The translations under genes and the position numbers were made by a program. 64,000 nt of DNA from Rhizobium hidalgonense (GTDB lineage: Bacteria > Pseudomonadota > Alphaproteobacteria > Rhizobiales > Rhizobiaceae): contig NZ_LODW01000045.1 in the NCBI RefSeq assembly GCF_002914525.1, forward strand, positions 106,415 through 170,414. Direction: 5' to 3'. The notes under the pieces were generated by a model that searched no databases, was not told the DNA's origin, and worked only from the letters and a program-made list of their open reading frames with translations. Below are positions 1 to 8,718 of the stretch, one piece after another. The stretch's first letter is position 1; every line of letters begins with the position of its first letter.

Positions 1-2
1 TT

Positions 3-533
3 TATTTCGACCGGCCCTACTATCTTGCACCGGTGGACAAACACGACGAGGAGGCGCTGGCGCTGATCGCCCGGGGCATGCGTGACGGCAAGGTCGCAGC
101 ACTCGCTGAAGCCGTGCTGTTCCGGCGCAACCGGACGCTGCTGATCCGCCCGCATGACGATTGCATCGTCGCGACGATGTTGAATTTCGACTACGAGGTG
201 CGCTCGGCCGAGACGGTCTTCAACGATATTCCCGACATCAAGTTCGACAAGGAGATGATCGCGCTCGCGGGCCATATCATCGGCACCAAGCAGGGCAGTT
301 TCGAACCGAGCGAATATGTGGATCGCTACGAGGCTGCCCTCGTCGAGCTGGTGAAGGCAAAGATCGAGGGCCGAGCACCACCGAAGAAGAAGCAGCCGCC
401 GGAACGCAAGGTGGTCGACCTGATGGAGGCACTGCGCCAGAGCGCCGGGATGAGCGGCAAGAGTTCGGCAAAGAAGGCGCCAGCGAAGAAGGCGCCGGCG
501 CGCAGCGACAGCCGCAGCAAGAAAGCGAGCTGA
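3..533 (+). CDS. ku: Ku protein, C-terminal part (5' end outside window)
   Basis: Partial gene: the reading frame is open from the first bases of the window, and residues such as FDRPYYLAP precede any start codon. Bacterial Ku forms a ring on DNA double-strand ends and recruits LigD for non-homologous end joining. The visible part carries the end of the Ku core (EALALIARGM, AVLFRRNRTLLIRP, GTKQGSFEPSEYVDRYEAAL) followed by a lysine/alanine-rich tail (KKAPAKKAPAR), typical of bacterial Ku C-termini. It is convergent with a second Ku gene 44 bp downstream. Paired ku genes that act together are known in Sinorhizobium meliloti (ku3/ku4). The family call is firm; pairing as a heterodimer is inference. 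Confidence 0.95.
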   Translation, partial: YFDRPYYLAPVDKHDEEALALIARGMRDGKVAALAEAVLFRRNRTLLIRPHDDCIVATMLNFDYEVRSAETVFNDIPDIKFDKEMIALAGHIIGTKQGSFEPSEYVDRYEAALVELVKAKIEGRAPPKKKQPPERKVVDLMEALRQSAGMSGKSSAKKAPAKKAPARSDSRSKKAS

Positions 534-577
534 GACGGTTCTCGAAACCTATCGGGCGAAATGCCACCGCGTTTTTT

Positions 578-1381
578 CTAACGCGGCTTGCGCCCGTCTT
601 CCGCGGCGAGGCTCTTCTTCAGCGCATCCATAATATTGATGACGTTGCCGGTCGATTTGACCGGTGCGGGCTTTTTCGCGGGCGCGGCCTTCTTCAGGCT
701 CTTCTGCTTGCCGCGGATCATCGACTTCAGGCGCTTCTGGATCGGATCCTGCACCATGTCCGGGCTCCAATCCTTCGTTTCTTCCTTCACCAGCTGCTTC
801 ATCAGCGTCAGCAGCTTGCTGTCGATCTCCGCCTTGCTGTCGAGTTCGGCCACCGGTTCGCGCACTTCGTCGCCGTAACGCAGGGTCCAGAGAACGATGC
901 CCTTGCCCTGCGGCTCCAAGAGCACGGCACGCTCGCGACGATAGAGCACAAGACGGGCGATGCCGACGACATCGTTCGCCTTCATCGCCTCGCGAATGAC
1001 GCAGAAGGCTTCCACCCCGACCTTGTCCTCAGGGGCCAGAAAATGCGGTTTGTCGTACCAGATCCAATCGATCGAGCCGCGCGGCACGAATGTGTCGATA
1101 TCGATGGTGCGGGTGCTTTCGAGCCCGACCTCCTCGATCTCCTCGTCTTCGAGCAGGACATAGTCGTCCTCGCCGCGCGGATAACCTTTGACCTGATCCC
1201 TGTCGGCAACCGGCTTGTGGGTGACGCTGTCGACATAGCGGCTTTCGACGCGGTTCCTGGTCTGGCGATTGAGAACGTGGAACCGCACCTTGTTGCTTTC
1301 GGTCGTCGCCGGCGTCAGCGAGACGGCGGCCGTCACCAGCGAGAGCTTGAGATAACCTTTCCAGAATGTCTGACGTGCCAT
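578..1381 (-). CDS. ku: Ku protein (second copy)
   Basis: A 267-residue Ku homologue that binds DNA ends in NHEJ. The protein starts MARQTFWKGYLKLSLV, the usual Ku beginning, and holds the Ku core (VRFHVLNRQTRNRVESRYVD, GEDDYVLLEDEEIEEV, ARLVLYRRERAVLLEPQG) and a basic tail (KKAAPAKKPAPVKS). I chose the ATG at 1381 rather than an upstream in-frame start at 1495, because a GGGAGA ribosome site lies just before it and a stress-type promoter sits between the two. The gene is convergent with the other Ku gene. In S. meliloti the Ku3/Ku4 pair is reported to be under RpoE2 control, which fits the promoter seen here. Confidence 0.95.
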   Translation of the reverse strand: MARQTFWKGYLKLSLVTAAVSLTPATTESNKVRFHVLNRQTRNRVESRYVDSVTHKPVADRDQVKGYPRGEDDYVLLEDEEIEEVGLESTRTIDIDTFVPRGSIDWIWYDKPHFLAPEDKVGVEAFCVIREAMKANDVVGIARLVLYRRERAVLLEPQGKGIVLWTLRYGDEVREPVAELDSKAEIDSKLLTLMKQLVKEETKDWSPDMVQDPIQKRLKSMIRGKQKSLKKAAPAKKPAPVKSTGNVINIMDALKKSLAAEDGRKPR

Positions 1382-1415
1382 GTCTGTCTCCCGGACACGG
1401 TTGGACATGGCATTC

Positions 1416-1440
1416 AACGGCGGGTTCGGTTTTTGGTTCC
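1416..1440 (-). promoter_or_regulatory. EcfG/RpoE2-type promoter of the Ku gene
   Basis: On the minus strand GGAAC (1436-1440) and GTT (1416-1418) are separated by exactly 17 bases, the alphaproteobacterial general-stress sigma consensus GGAAC-N16/17-GTT. The predicted transcript would begin about 30 bases before the Ku ATG at 1381. The match is seen; sigma specificity is inferred. Confidence 0.75.
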
Positions 1441-1807
1441 GAAAATTGGTTTCGCCGCAAAAGCGCCCCGGTGGGACGGTTAAACGGCGCGACATGATGA
1501 CATGATTTTATCGGCTGGATTCACGGTATGAGTTCGCTTAAAGTCGCGCCGCGTGATGAAGTGAGACGCGCCGCTTCAAAAAACTTGAGGCCACTGGGCA
1601 AGCGTGCCCTGGCTGTATCGCCCACCGAAACGGGCAGTTTGCGAAACTAGGACGACGTTATCGAAACGGCCAAACGAATTCGTTCTTTGCAAGTGCAAGC
1701 GGAGGAATGCACGGATCAGTTCCTGCCTCCGTTCAATCGACTCCCGGCATATGCCTTGATTGGGGTGAACAGCCGGGGCTCTCCAGATTGATTTATAAGA
1801 GCCTTTG
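1441..1807. other. Intergenic region between Ku and the ligase-like gene
   Basis: No convincing gene. It should hold the promoter of the plus-strand gene at 1808, but I see no clear consensus boxes. A ribosome-site-like GGAGG lies near 1700, too far from the start to serve it. Confidence 0.5.
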
Positions 1808-3142
1808 ATGACGATAGAAAATGCAGCTTTGGCAAGACACCACTATCCGGCGGGCTACCATCGGCGGTCTGTGCCCCGGTGGCGCGTCCGGCGCGATGTA
1901 CTGGCAAAGCTGGTCCTTACGATAGCGTTTTACGCGTCTCTCTGGCGGGCGACAGGCATGTGGTACGGCCTGCCTGCAAACTTCGACGATGGCGCCGCGG
2001 TCGACCCGCTGCCGATGAAGATATTGCTTTACGGCCTTATCCCTTTGTCAGGCTTATATTTTCTGCTGGAACAGAAACAGTTCCTGCGGGTCTTCTCAAG
2101 GTTTTCGCCGTTCATCGTGGTTGTCGGCATTTCCTGCCTGACATCGATCGTCTTCTCCATTGACAAGACCGCATCCTTAAAGGGATTGGCTGCGGTCATC
2201 GTTCTCGCCATCCCACCTCTTCTGTATCGCGCGCGCTACGGCAATGTCGAAGCCTTCAAAGTCCTCGGCCGTTTTGCGATTGCCGCCGCATTCATCAACG
2301 TTCTCTATACAGCGGCTTTCCCACAATTCGCCATCATGCGTGGCAGCTATGCGGGCATGGTCAAAGGCGCATTTTATCACAAGAACACGTTGGGGCAGTT
2401 TTGCTCGGTGAGTTTTGTCTGCCTGCTATCGACGGAGAAACTCGGCCGGCTTCGTTACAGTACCCTGATACGCTGGGCTGCAATGCTTTGCCTTCTCGCC
2501 TTGATTGTGGCAACGAAGTCCTCGACAGCTGTTGTCTTGACGATGTTCGGCAGCATGATGCTGTATGGCATTCGCGTTATTCACATTTACCCGAACCGTC
2601 TTTTTCGTTCCTTCGTCGTTTTCCTGTTGTTCGTGATCATCGGGTTCGGCGCCAGCTTCGTTTACCTCGGCGTGGCTTCAGCGGTTGCGGAAGCATTCGG
2701 CAAAGATATTACCTTCTCCGGTCGCACCAATATCTGGGAACAGCTATTGCCGTTGATATGGGATAGGCCCCTAACAGGTTATGGGTTTGCGATGTTTCGT
2801 CAGCCCGATGTCATGGAAGAGTACGTCAAAGTTACCTTCGATGCACGATCGACCCATAACACCTATCTTGAGCTAGCGCTCAATATCGGCATTCCAGGCG
2901 TTACCGCATGGACGTTGTTTGCGCTGACCCGCGTGTTCAGGAAGATGACGATCGTCGACCCCGATCCGGCAGAATCGGGCGCCAGGCGAAAGGAAATTGT
3001 CATCATCATCCTCATCATGCTTGGAGCCATGACCGAGGCAGGCATGATGCTGGCACCTTTCATTTGCTGGCCGCATATGGTCATCGCACTCTCGGAACTG
3101 CGTCCCAGGTTGCGGACAAACCGGAATCAACACCAGTCTTGA
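1808..3142 (+). CDS. O-antigen ligase / ExoQ-like polysaccharide polymerase, membrane protein
   Basis: A 444-residue polytopic membrane protein with about ten hydrophobic segments. The large loop before the last membrane segments carries the Wzy_C/WaaL pattern (GRTNIWEQLLPLIWDRPLTG, then STHNTYLELALNIGIPG), as in ExoQ-type polymerases and O-antigen ligases. Such proteins join or polymerise lipid-linked glycans at the periplasmic face. The ATG at 1808 follows directly on an in-frame TTG, and the ATG is preferred. It lies beside a beta-helix protein and an acyltransferase, suggesting a small polysaccharide-modifying group. Ligase and polymerase cannot be separated by eye. Confidence 0.85.
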   Translation: MTIENAALARHHYPAGYHRRSVPRWRVRRDVLAKLVLTIAFYASLWRATGMWYGLPANFDDGAAVDPLPMKILLYGLIPLSGLYFLLEQKQFLRVFSRFSPFIVVVGISCLTSIVFSIDKTASLKGLAAVIVLAIPPLLYRARYGNVEAFKVLGRFAIAAAFINVLYTAAFPQFAIMRGSYAGMVKGAFYHKNTLGQFCSVSFVCLLSTEKLGRLRYSTLIRWAAMLCLLALIVATKSSTAVVLTMFGSMMLYGIRVIHIYPNRLFRSFVVFLLFVIIGFGASFVYLGVASAVAEAFGKDITFSGRTNIWEQLLPLIWDRPLTGYGFAMFRQPDVMEEYVKVTFDARSTHNTYLELALNIGIPGVTAWTLFALTRVFRKMTIVDPDPAESGARRKEIVIIILIMLGAMTEAGMMLAPFICWPHMVIALSELRPRLRTNRNQHQS

Positions 3143-3242
3143 GGGACAATGTGTTTGACGCCTGGCGGTAAAGCGCTCATTCCGCCGTTGTCGCGCATCG
3201 GTCAATTTTTGTCGACCGCCGGACCGGCATGCGACCAGTCGA

Positions 3243-4388
3243 TCAAATCGAGAGATAGCGCTTCTGCCAAGGTAGCATGTTTTCTTGCCAGGCGCGTGGC
3301 GTGAAATCGTCATAAGCAGTCTCAGCGATCGCCAACATCCAATTCTGCTCCTTGCGGGCCAATAGGACGCATGACAATTCCATGCCGGGTTCGACCGCAA
3401 TGGAAGGCCGGTTGGCGCCCGGTATATCGATGCCCTTGTCACGCCACTGGATGCGGATTTCGTCGGGCTCGGTTGTCCATTCGCCGGAGGAAACGGAAGC
3501 CTTTCCGTCGGGGTTGAAGCGAAGCGGCGGCGCAGTCACGTTCAGAAAGCTGCCGTCATTGAAATAGTTGTCGTCAACTTCCCCCGCGGTCTCCTTCCCG
3601 TTCCCCTTCAGCAGAATGCCCTGCTTGCACCGCAGGAATATGTTGCGTCGAAAGCTTCCGGACCATGGTCGATTGGCGAAGAAAGCGATTTCACATTCGC
3701 TGATGACGTTATCGTGGATATTCATGTCTTTGCGAAACGCCAGATTTTGATCCGAATAACCGCTCAAACTCACGCCGCGATTGCTGTTCTCAATCCTGTT
3801 GTCATAAACATGGTGGCCGGCATGGCTGACTTGATCGCCAACGCCATAGCCGAAGGAATAATCGTTCATCCGGCCGTCGCGCATGATATTGCTGCGCACC
3901 ACCGCGTCGTCGCCGATCGATGAAAAAGAAAAATTCTTCCCGCCGATGAAATTATATTCAACCCGGTAATTTCGGGTCCTGCCGCAAACCAGCGCCCCCT
4001 TGTTCGAGGCGCTGGTCGGCCTCTGTAGAAAAAGGTTGCCCCGGACCACCACATTGGAACTGATGTTGGCGTCACGGTTTTGGTAGGCGAATTGGCAACA
4101 ATCCGCTCCCTGGCCGGGCGCCTCGCCGACTCGGTTGTTCTCCAGCAACACATTCGACGTCATCGTCAGGTAAATGCCGTCGCCCGTCACATTTTCGGTT
4201 TCGCAGCGCCTTATGATAAGATTCTTGCCGTTGTGAAATTTGAAGCCACGCGGGGAATTCTTGACCACCACGTCTTCGACCACCGTATCGGAAAACACCT
4301 GATAGGCGACGCCAATATCCTCAGCACCGTCAATGACCTGCCCACGGGTGGATGCTCCATGAATTTTCTTTCGCAGGATGGCGGGCAT
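3243..4388 (-). CDS. Right-handed parallel beta-helix repeat protein
   Basis: A 381-residue protein built of repeated short beta strands with asparagine-rich turns (VLLENNRVGE, NVVVRGNLF, RVEYNFIGG, AVVRSNIMRDG, MNIHDNVISECE), the hallmark of pectate-lyase-like parallel beta-helices (NosD/PbH1 type). Such folds bind or cleave polysaccharides. No signal peptide is visible at the N-terminus (MPAILRKKIHGAS), so it is either cytoplasmic, exported another way, or mis-started. It is convergent with the ligase-like gene. No catalytic set could be assigned; the substrate is unknown. Confidence 0.75.
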   Translation of the reverse strand: MPAILRKKIHGASTRGQVIDGAEDIGVAYQVFSDTVVEDVVVKNSPRGFKFHNGKNLIIRRCETENVTGDGIYLTMTSNVLLENNRVGEAPGQGADCCQFAYQNRDANISSNVVVRGNLFLQRPTSASNKGALVCGRTRNYRVEYNFIGGKNFSFSSIGDDAVVRSNIMRDGRMNDYSFGYGVGDQVSHAGHHVYDNRIENSNRGVSLSGYSDQNLAFRKDMNIHDNVISECEIAFFANRPWSGSFRRNIFLRCKQGILLKGNGKETAGEVDDNYFNDGSFLNVTAPPLRFNPDGKASVSSGEWTTEPDEIRIQWRDKGIDIPGANRPSIAVEPGMELSCVLLARKEQNWMLAIAETAYDDFTPRAWQENMLPWQKRYLSI

Positions 4389-4928
4389 CAGATCTTCCTT
4401 CGATAGGCTTGTCGCTCACAATAGTGAACTGTGGTATGGCGGATGTTTGAATATCTGAAAATTATCTTAACCTGAATGGCCGCTATCTCCAGCGCGTTGA
4501 GGCCGCATCGCATCTCGGGCCCGAGATCGGCCCACTGCTGCACCGGGCTCGTCACACGTTCGCCCGATTTTTCCTGCATGGCGTCATGACAACGCCGCCG
4601 CTGCGTTTCAGCAGCTCATTTTAATCGCCCGTCAGTCTTCTTCCGTGGCCTGAGTCGGGGACCGTTGAAAGGCAGCTGTTTGGTCAGTCACTGTTGAGCT
4701 GATGGACGCCATGCTTCTCCTCGCCGGCGTCCTTGGACCAATGGTAAAATAAACACTATCTCGAAAACCTGGATGACCTTGCGGCCGCTCGGCGCCCGCT
4801 CGCTGGGCCTTTTATCTGTGGGTAGAAACGCTTTTAAGGCGAGTAGTTTTCATTTTACGCTGACCCTGGTTGCATGTTGAACTGTCTCACGTTACGAAAT
4901 CCTGGGAGGCCAAACACCGAGGCCGAAA
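4389..4928. other. Intergenic region upstream of the acyltransferase and beta-helix genes
   Basis: About 540 bases between divergent genes. Short open frames here show no family features and no ribosome sites. It must hold both promoters; I could not assign boxes. A GC-rich segment near 4780-4812 ending in TTTT is only a weak hairpin. Confidence 0.4.
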
Positions 4929-6773
4929 ATGATTACGCATCGTCAAGATATCGACGGCCTGCGAGCCGTAGCCGTCATTTTTGTGATTCTTTATCACTGT
5001 GGATTCGATCGCATTCTTCCCGGCGGATTTATCGGGGTGGACATTTTTTTCGTGATTTCGGGATATCTGATTACGAAAATCATTCTCGCTGAAGCGAGCG
5101 ATGGCCGATTTTCGATCGGCAACTTCTATAGCCGCCGAGCCAAACGAATTCTTCCCGCTGTCGTGGCCATGTATGCCGTTGTGATGGCGGTTTCGTATTT
5201 CACGATGCTGCCTGACGAAAGCCTGCGGGTCTTTAAGTCTGTTACCTCTTCCGCGCTCTTTGCTTCCAATGCCTACTTCTATCTGACGACTGGATATTTC
5301 GATGATTCCGCGGAATTCAATCCGGTCCTGCACACATGGTCGTTGTCGGTCGAAGAGCAGTTCTACGTCATTTTTCCGCTGATCGTCATGGCAGCGAGCC
5401 GGTACGGGCGCAGGGCAACAGGGATAGCCATAGCGGGACTTTTCGCAGTCAGCCTCATTGCCGCAATGATCACCGTTCCAATCAATCGCTCGGCAGCCTT
5501 CTATCTTGTGCAGTATCGCGCTTGGGAACTGCTGGTCGGCTCCCTCATCGCAGCACCGGCATTGAGGAAATTCGCCGATATGCGGATCAACGGTGCGCTT
5601 TCGGCAATCGGCGCCTTGGCGATCTGCCTGAGCGCACTGTTTTTGTCAAAAACCTCTGAGTTTCCCGGGCTGATGGCCCTGCCCGCCACGGCAGGCACGG
5701 CTCTGATCATCTGGGCCGGTCCAGGCACGCTTGTCAGCAAGCTTCTATCATTGCGGGTCGCCACCGCCATAGGCTTGATTTCCTATTCCCTCTATCTGTG
5801 GCATTGGCCGATCTGGGTGTTTTCGAACCAGTACGGGGCGTGGGAGCATGGCTGGCAATTGGTGCCGGTCGCTTTGAGTTTTGCCGTCGCCTATGTTTCG
5901 TGGCGATTCATCGAAACGCCGTTCCGAACGATGCGATACCGACCCATGGTGTCCGTGGCCGCCGGGGCTGCCTCAATTGCCTCCGTTGCAATGCTGGCAT
6001 TCGTCGGGCAACTCGCCGCCAATCAAATGAAGGACGACAACAAGCTCGTTGAGCGGGTGGCGGAATTTGCCGATTACGACCCCTCGCAAGCCTTCCGCAG
6101 TGGAAAATGTTTCCTGACGTCGAACGACGGTATCGAAAAATACGATCGCGACGGCTGTTTGGCTCTCTCAGATAATCAGCAAAACATAGCGCTCGTCGGT
6201 GATAGCCACGCCGCTCACCTATATCCTGGATTGAAGACGCTGCCGGGAGCCAACATCATTCAAGCCAACGCATCAGGATGCCGTCCCACGCTTGATGCCG
6301 AGGGCGAAGATCGGTGCGTGGAACTGATGAACTACGTATTCAAAGAGTTTTTGCCGAGCCACAAGGTCGATTTGCTCGTTTTGGCGGGACGCTGGACGGC
6401 AGATGACGTCAAACTCATCAGAAAGACGGTGGACTACCTCTCACCCTTTGCCAAAAAGATCGTCGTCTTCGGACCAGTGGCAGAGTATAAATCCTCCTTG
6501 CCGCGGCTGCTCGCTCACTCTCTCTACGACAGGCAGCCATTTAAAGCCGCCGATCATTTGGCGCCTCGGCAGCACATCGGTGTCGACATTCGGGACGCAT
6601 TGGCCGGAAGCGGAGCACTCTATATCTCCACCTATAAGACCATGTGCAACCCGGACTGTGTCGTGTGGACACAAAACGGCGACCCGGTGCAATTCGACTA
6701 CGGGCACTTCACCGCTGACGGCTCACGCCTGCTGATTTCAAAGGTCAAGCAGGACCTCACCGTTCAACGGTGA
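4929..6773 (+). CDS. Acyltransferase 3 family protein with SGNH domain (OafA/YrhL type)
   Basis: A 614-residue inner-membrane enzyme that probably O-acetylates a cell-surface glycan. The N-terminal half (to about residue 345) is the acyltransferase-3 domain: it opens HRQDIDGLRAVAVIFVILYH, has the FIGVDIFFVISGYLI motif and LHTWSLSVEEQFYVIFP, and about ten membrane segments. The C-terminal periplasmic part is an SGNH hydrolase-like domain with GDSHAAHLYP and a C-terminal DYGHFTADG that can supply the Asp-His pair. Start ATG 4929 gives the canonical N-terminus. The acceptor glycan is unknown; the neighbours suggest LPS or exopolysaccharide. Confidence 0.9.
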   Translation: MITHRQDIDGLRAVAVIFVILYHCGFDRILPGGFIGVDIFFVISGYLITKIILAEASDGRFSIGNFYSRRAKRILPAVVAMYAVVMAVSYFTMLPDESLRVFKSVTSSALFASNAYFYLTTGYFDDSAEFNPVLHTWSLSVEEQFYVIFPLIVMAASRYGRRATGIAIAGLFAVSLIAAMITVPINRSAAFYLVQYRAWELLVGSLIAAPALRKFADMRINGALSAIGALAICLSALFLSKTSEFPGLMALPATAGTALIIWAGPGTLVSKLLSLRVATAIGLISYSLYLWHWPIWVFSNQYGAWEHGWQLVPVALSFAVAYVSWRFIETPFRTMRYRPMVSVAAGAASIASVAMLAFVGQLAANQMKDDNKLVERVAEFADYDPSQAFRSGKCFLTSNDGIEKYDRDGCLALSDNQQNIALVGDSHAAHLYPGLKTLPGANIIQANASGCRPTLDAEGEDRCVELMNYVFKEFLPSHKVDLLVLAGRWTADDVKLIRKTVDYLSPFAKKIVVFGPVAEYKSSLPRLLAHSLYDRQPFKAADHLAPRQHIGVDIRDALAGSGALYISTYKTMCNPDCVVWTQNGDPVQFDYGHFTADGSRLLISKVKQDLTVQR

Positions 6774-6777
6774 GGTC
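6753..6777 (+). terminator. Hairpin spanning the acyltransferase stop codon
   Basis: GACCTCACCG and CGGTGAGGTC form a perfect inverted repeat with a short loop; the stop codon TGA lies inside the right arm. There is no T-run after it, so it may be a mRNA 3'-end stabiliser or a factor-dependent terminator rather than a classical intrinsic one. Confidence 0.5.
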
Positions 6778-6893
6778 GGCCCCTGGCGCGCTTACGCCCA
6801 ACTGAATGAATGGACGGCGTATCGGCGCCGGTCGCTGAGGGCCGGTTCTATGGTTAGAAGTTAAACTGTCTCGATGGGCAGCCCATCCGTGTT

Positions 6894-7544
6894 TTAGTCC
6901 AGAAACCGCCCATCCTGCAGAAACGACAGGGTCTGGCTCCACATGATCTTGTTGACCGGCAGGAAAGTGTGGTTGGCGGGAATGACGATATGCGCCGCGG
7001 CACCGTCGAGACGGGTGCTCTCCACCGACACCTTTCCGTCACTCGGAACCCTGAGGCCGATGATCAGGGAAGAGACCGGGTCGATGGTCTTGTTCCCTGC
7101 GATGATGCCGAGTTCATAATCGACCGTGCCGAACAGCTTAGTCATTGCGGTTTGATCGGTAATGAGCTGCTGCCCGGCCGGTCCATAGAACTTCCTGTAG
7201 AGTGGCCAGGTCTTGAGGAAATCGGCGATCTGGCTGCCGCTGTTCGGCGTTCCGACCATGACCACTCTTCCCAGGTTCGGCGGGCGATGGTTCCTGAGAA
7301 AAGCACGGATGAGCAGCCCACCCATTGAGTAACCGACAAAGTGCAGACGGCCGTCGCCCGCCTCCTTCGCGGCTGCGTCGATCTGCGGCCGAACGAGGTC
7401 GACGAGGTCGCCGATCGAGAACCTGGTGGAGGGGTAACCGACATTGATAACCCGATATCCATGGCCGGACAGGAAGACCGCGAGCTTCTCCATACTTTTC
7501 TTCGTCCGGGCAATTCCGTGAAAAAGAATGACTGTGTCGTTCAT
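6894..7544 (-). CDS. Alpha/beta hydrolase, lipase-like (LipA/PGAP1 type)
   Basis: A 216-residue hydrolase. It opens with a core strand and oxyanion region (MNDTVILFHGIARTKKSM), has the nucleophile elbow GYSMGG within HFVGYSMGGLLIRAFL, then VVMVGTPNSGSQIADFL, and ends with a histidine motif (VIPANHTFLPVN) that can complete the Ser-Asp-His triad. No signal peptide. An upstream in-frame start at 7607 would add 21 residues without family similarity; the ATG at 7544 is preferred. Its 5' end faces the LacI gene, with about 135 bp between. Substrate unknown. Confidence 0.75.
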   Translation of the reverse strand: MNDTVILFHGIARTKKSMEKLAVFLSGHGYRVINVGYPSTRFSIGDLVDLVRPQIDAAAKEAGDGRLHFVGYSMGGLLIRAFLRNHRPPNLGRVVMVGTPNSGSQIADFLKTWPLYRKFYGPAGQQLITDQTAMTKLFGTVDYELGIIAGNKTIDPVSSLIIGLRVPSDGKVSVESTRLDGAAAHIVIPANHTFLPVNKIMWSQTLSFLQDGRFLD

Positions 7545-7679
7545 CTGGTGTCCATGCCGTACGAATTCGTTAGATCGGAATCGATTTAGGGATAAGTTGT
7601 GCGGCATTCAAACTGCTACAGCGTCCCTTGCGCAGCTGCAAAGACGCTCCGTGCTGCAGAAAGAGAGAAGTGCGGGCCC

Positions 7680-8699
7680 GTGACGACCAGCATCAGACAT
7701 ATCGCCAAACTTGCGGGAACGTCGGTCTCTTCGGTCTCGCGTGTGCTCAACAACAGCGGTTACGCCTCGCCTGAGCTCAGGGATCGCGTAGAGGCAGCGA
7801 TCCGGACACTGAACTACACGCCCAGCAAGGGCGCCCGTATGCTGCGCGGTGCACCAAGCCGGATGATCGGACTGATGCTGCCGTCGATCGACGTGCCGTT
7901 CTTCGGCATCCTCGCCCATGCCATCGAACAGGAATTGTTTCAGCACGGCTATCAGACGCTGATCTGCAGCACGGCGGAAAATATGGATCACGAGGCGCGC
8001 TATATCTCGATGCTGCTTGCCCAGCGCGTCGATGGCGTCATCGTCGCAAGCGCGTTCGGCAGCATCGAGCATTTCGGGGTGCTGCGGGATGCCGGTATTC
8101 CCATCATCGCCATCGACCGCGAGCTGAGCGGCATCGCCGACGACGCCGTGATGGCCGATCACGAGGAAGGCGGACGGCTGATGGCGCGCCATCTGATCGG
8201 CCTCGGCCACCGGGCGATCGCCATCGTCGGGGCGCCGGCACACAGCCAGCCGATCCAGCTTCGCCTCCAGGGCGTCACGGCGGAAATGGCCAAAGACGGC
8301 ATCACGCCTGCCGTCGTGGCGATGGCGGAAGAGCACAGCTTTGCCGAGACCTACCGGCTGGCGCGGGAACTGCTGGCGTCCCGGCCCGAGGTCACCGCGA
8401 TCATCGGCACCACCGACATTTCCGCGATTGCCGCAATCCATGCCATCCAGGATCGCGGATTTTCCGTTCCCAAGGACTATTCGGTCGTCGGCTTCGACGA
8501 CCTGCCGGAGGCAGCCTATGTCTTTCCGCGGCTGACAACGGTCGCGCAGCCGATCCGCAATGTCGGGCAGCAGGCCGCACGGCTGCTGGAAGCGCTAATC
8601 GAGGCACAGCAGACAGGCGAGGGATTTCGGCAGGGTGCGATCGTCAAGGTGCCAGTCACGCTGATCGCGCGCGATTCCACCGGTCCGGTCCGCAGCTGA
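7680..8699 (+). CDS. LacI-family transcriptional regulator of the polyol locus
   Basis: A 339-residue repressor. The N-terminal helix-turn-helix and hinge read SIRHIAKLAGTSVSSVSRVL and YTPSKGARMLRG, followed by a periplasmic-binding-protein-like effector domain (IGLMLPSIDVPFFGILAHAI, GIPIIAIDRE, YSVVGFDDLPEAAYVFPRLT). The start is taken as GTG 7680, which puts the HTH at the very N-terminus as in the family and lies about 8 bases after AGAGAGAAG; the frame is open upstream to 7599. It is convergent with the catabolic operon and 20 bp from its last gene. The likely targets are the two LacI-type palindromes around 13800-13869. The effector is presumably a sugar or sugar phosphate of this pathway (inference). 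Confidence 0.92.
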   Translation: MTTSIRHIAKLAGTSVSSVSRVLNNSGYASPELRDRVEAAIRTLNYTPSKGARMLRGAPSRMIGLMLPSIDVPFFGILAHAIEQELFQHGYQTLICSTAENMDHEARYISMLLAQRVDGVIVASAFGSIEHFGVLRDAGIPIIAIDRELSGIADDAVMADHEEGGRLMARHLIGLGHRAIAIVGAPAHSQPIQLRLQGVTAEMAKDGITPAVVAMAEEHSFAETYRLARELLASRPEVTAIIGTTDISAIAAIHAIQDRGFSVPKDYSVVGFDDLPEAAYVFPRLTTVAQPIRNVGQQAARLLEALIEAQQTGEGFRQGAIVKVPVTLIARDSTGPVRS

Positions 8700-8718
8700 G
8701 GCGAGACCCCGAAGCTGG

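Noticed and set aside
161..1483. Long plus-strand open frame (440 codons) across the Ku pair
   Set aside because: It is antisense to the Ku gene at 578-1381 and shows arginine/aspartate-rich shadow composition with no family.
4388..4579. 63-codon minus-strand frame before the beta-helix gene
   Set aside because: No ribosome site or similarity; not an evident N-terminal extension of the beta-helix protein.
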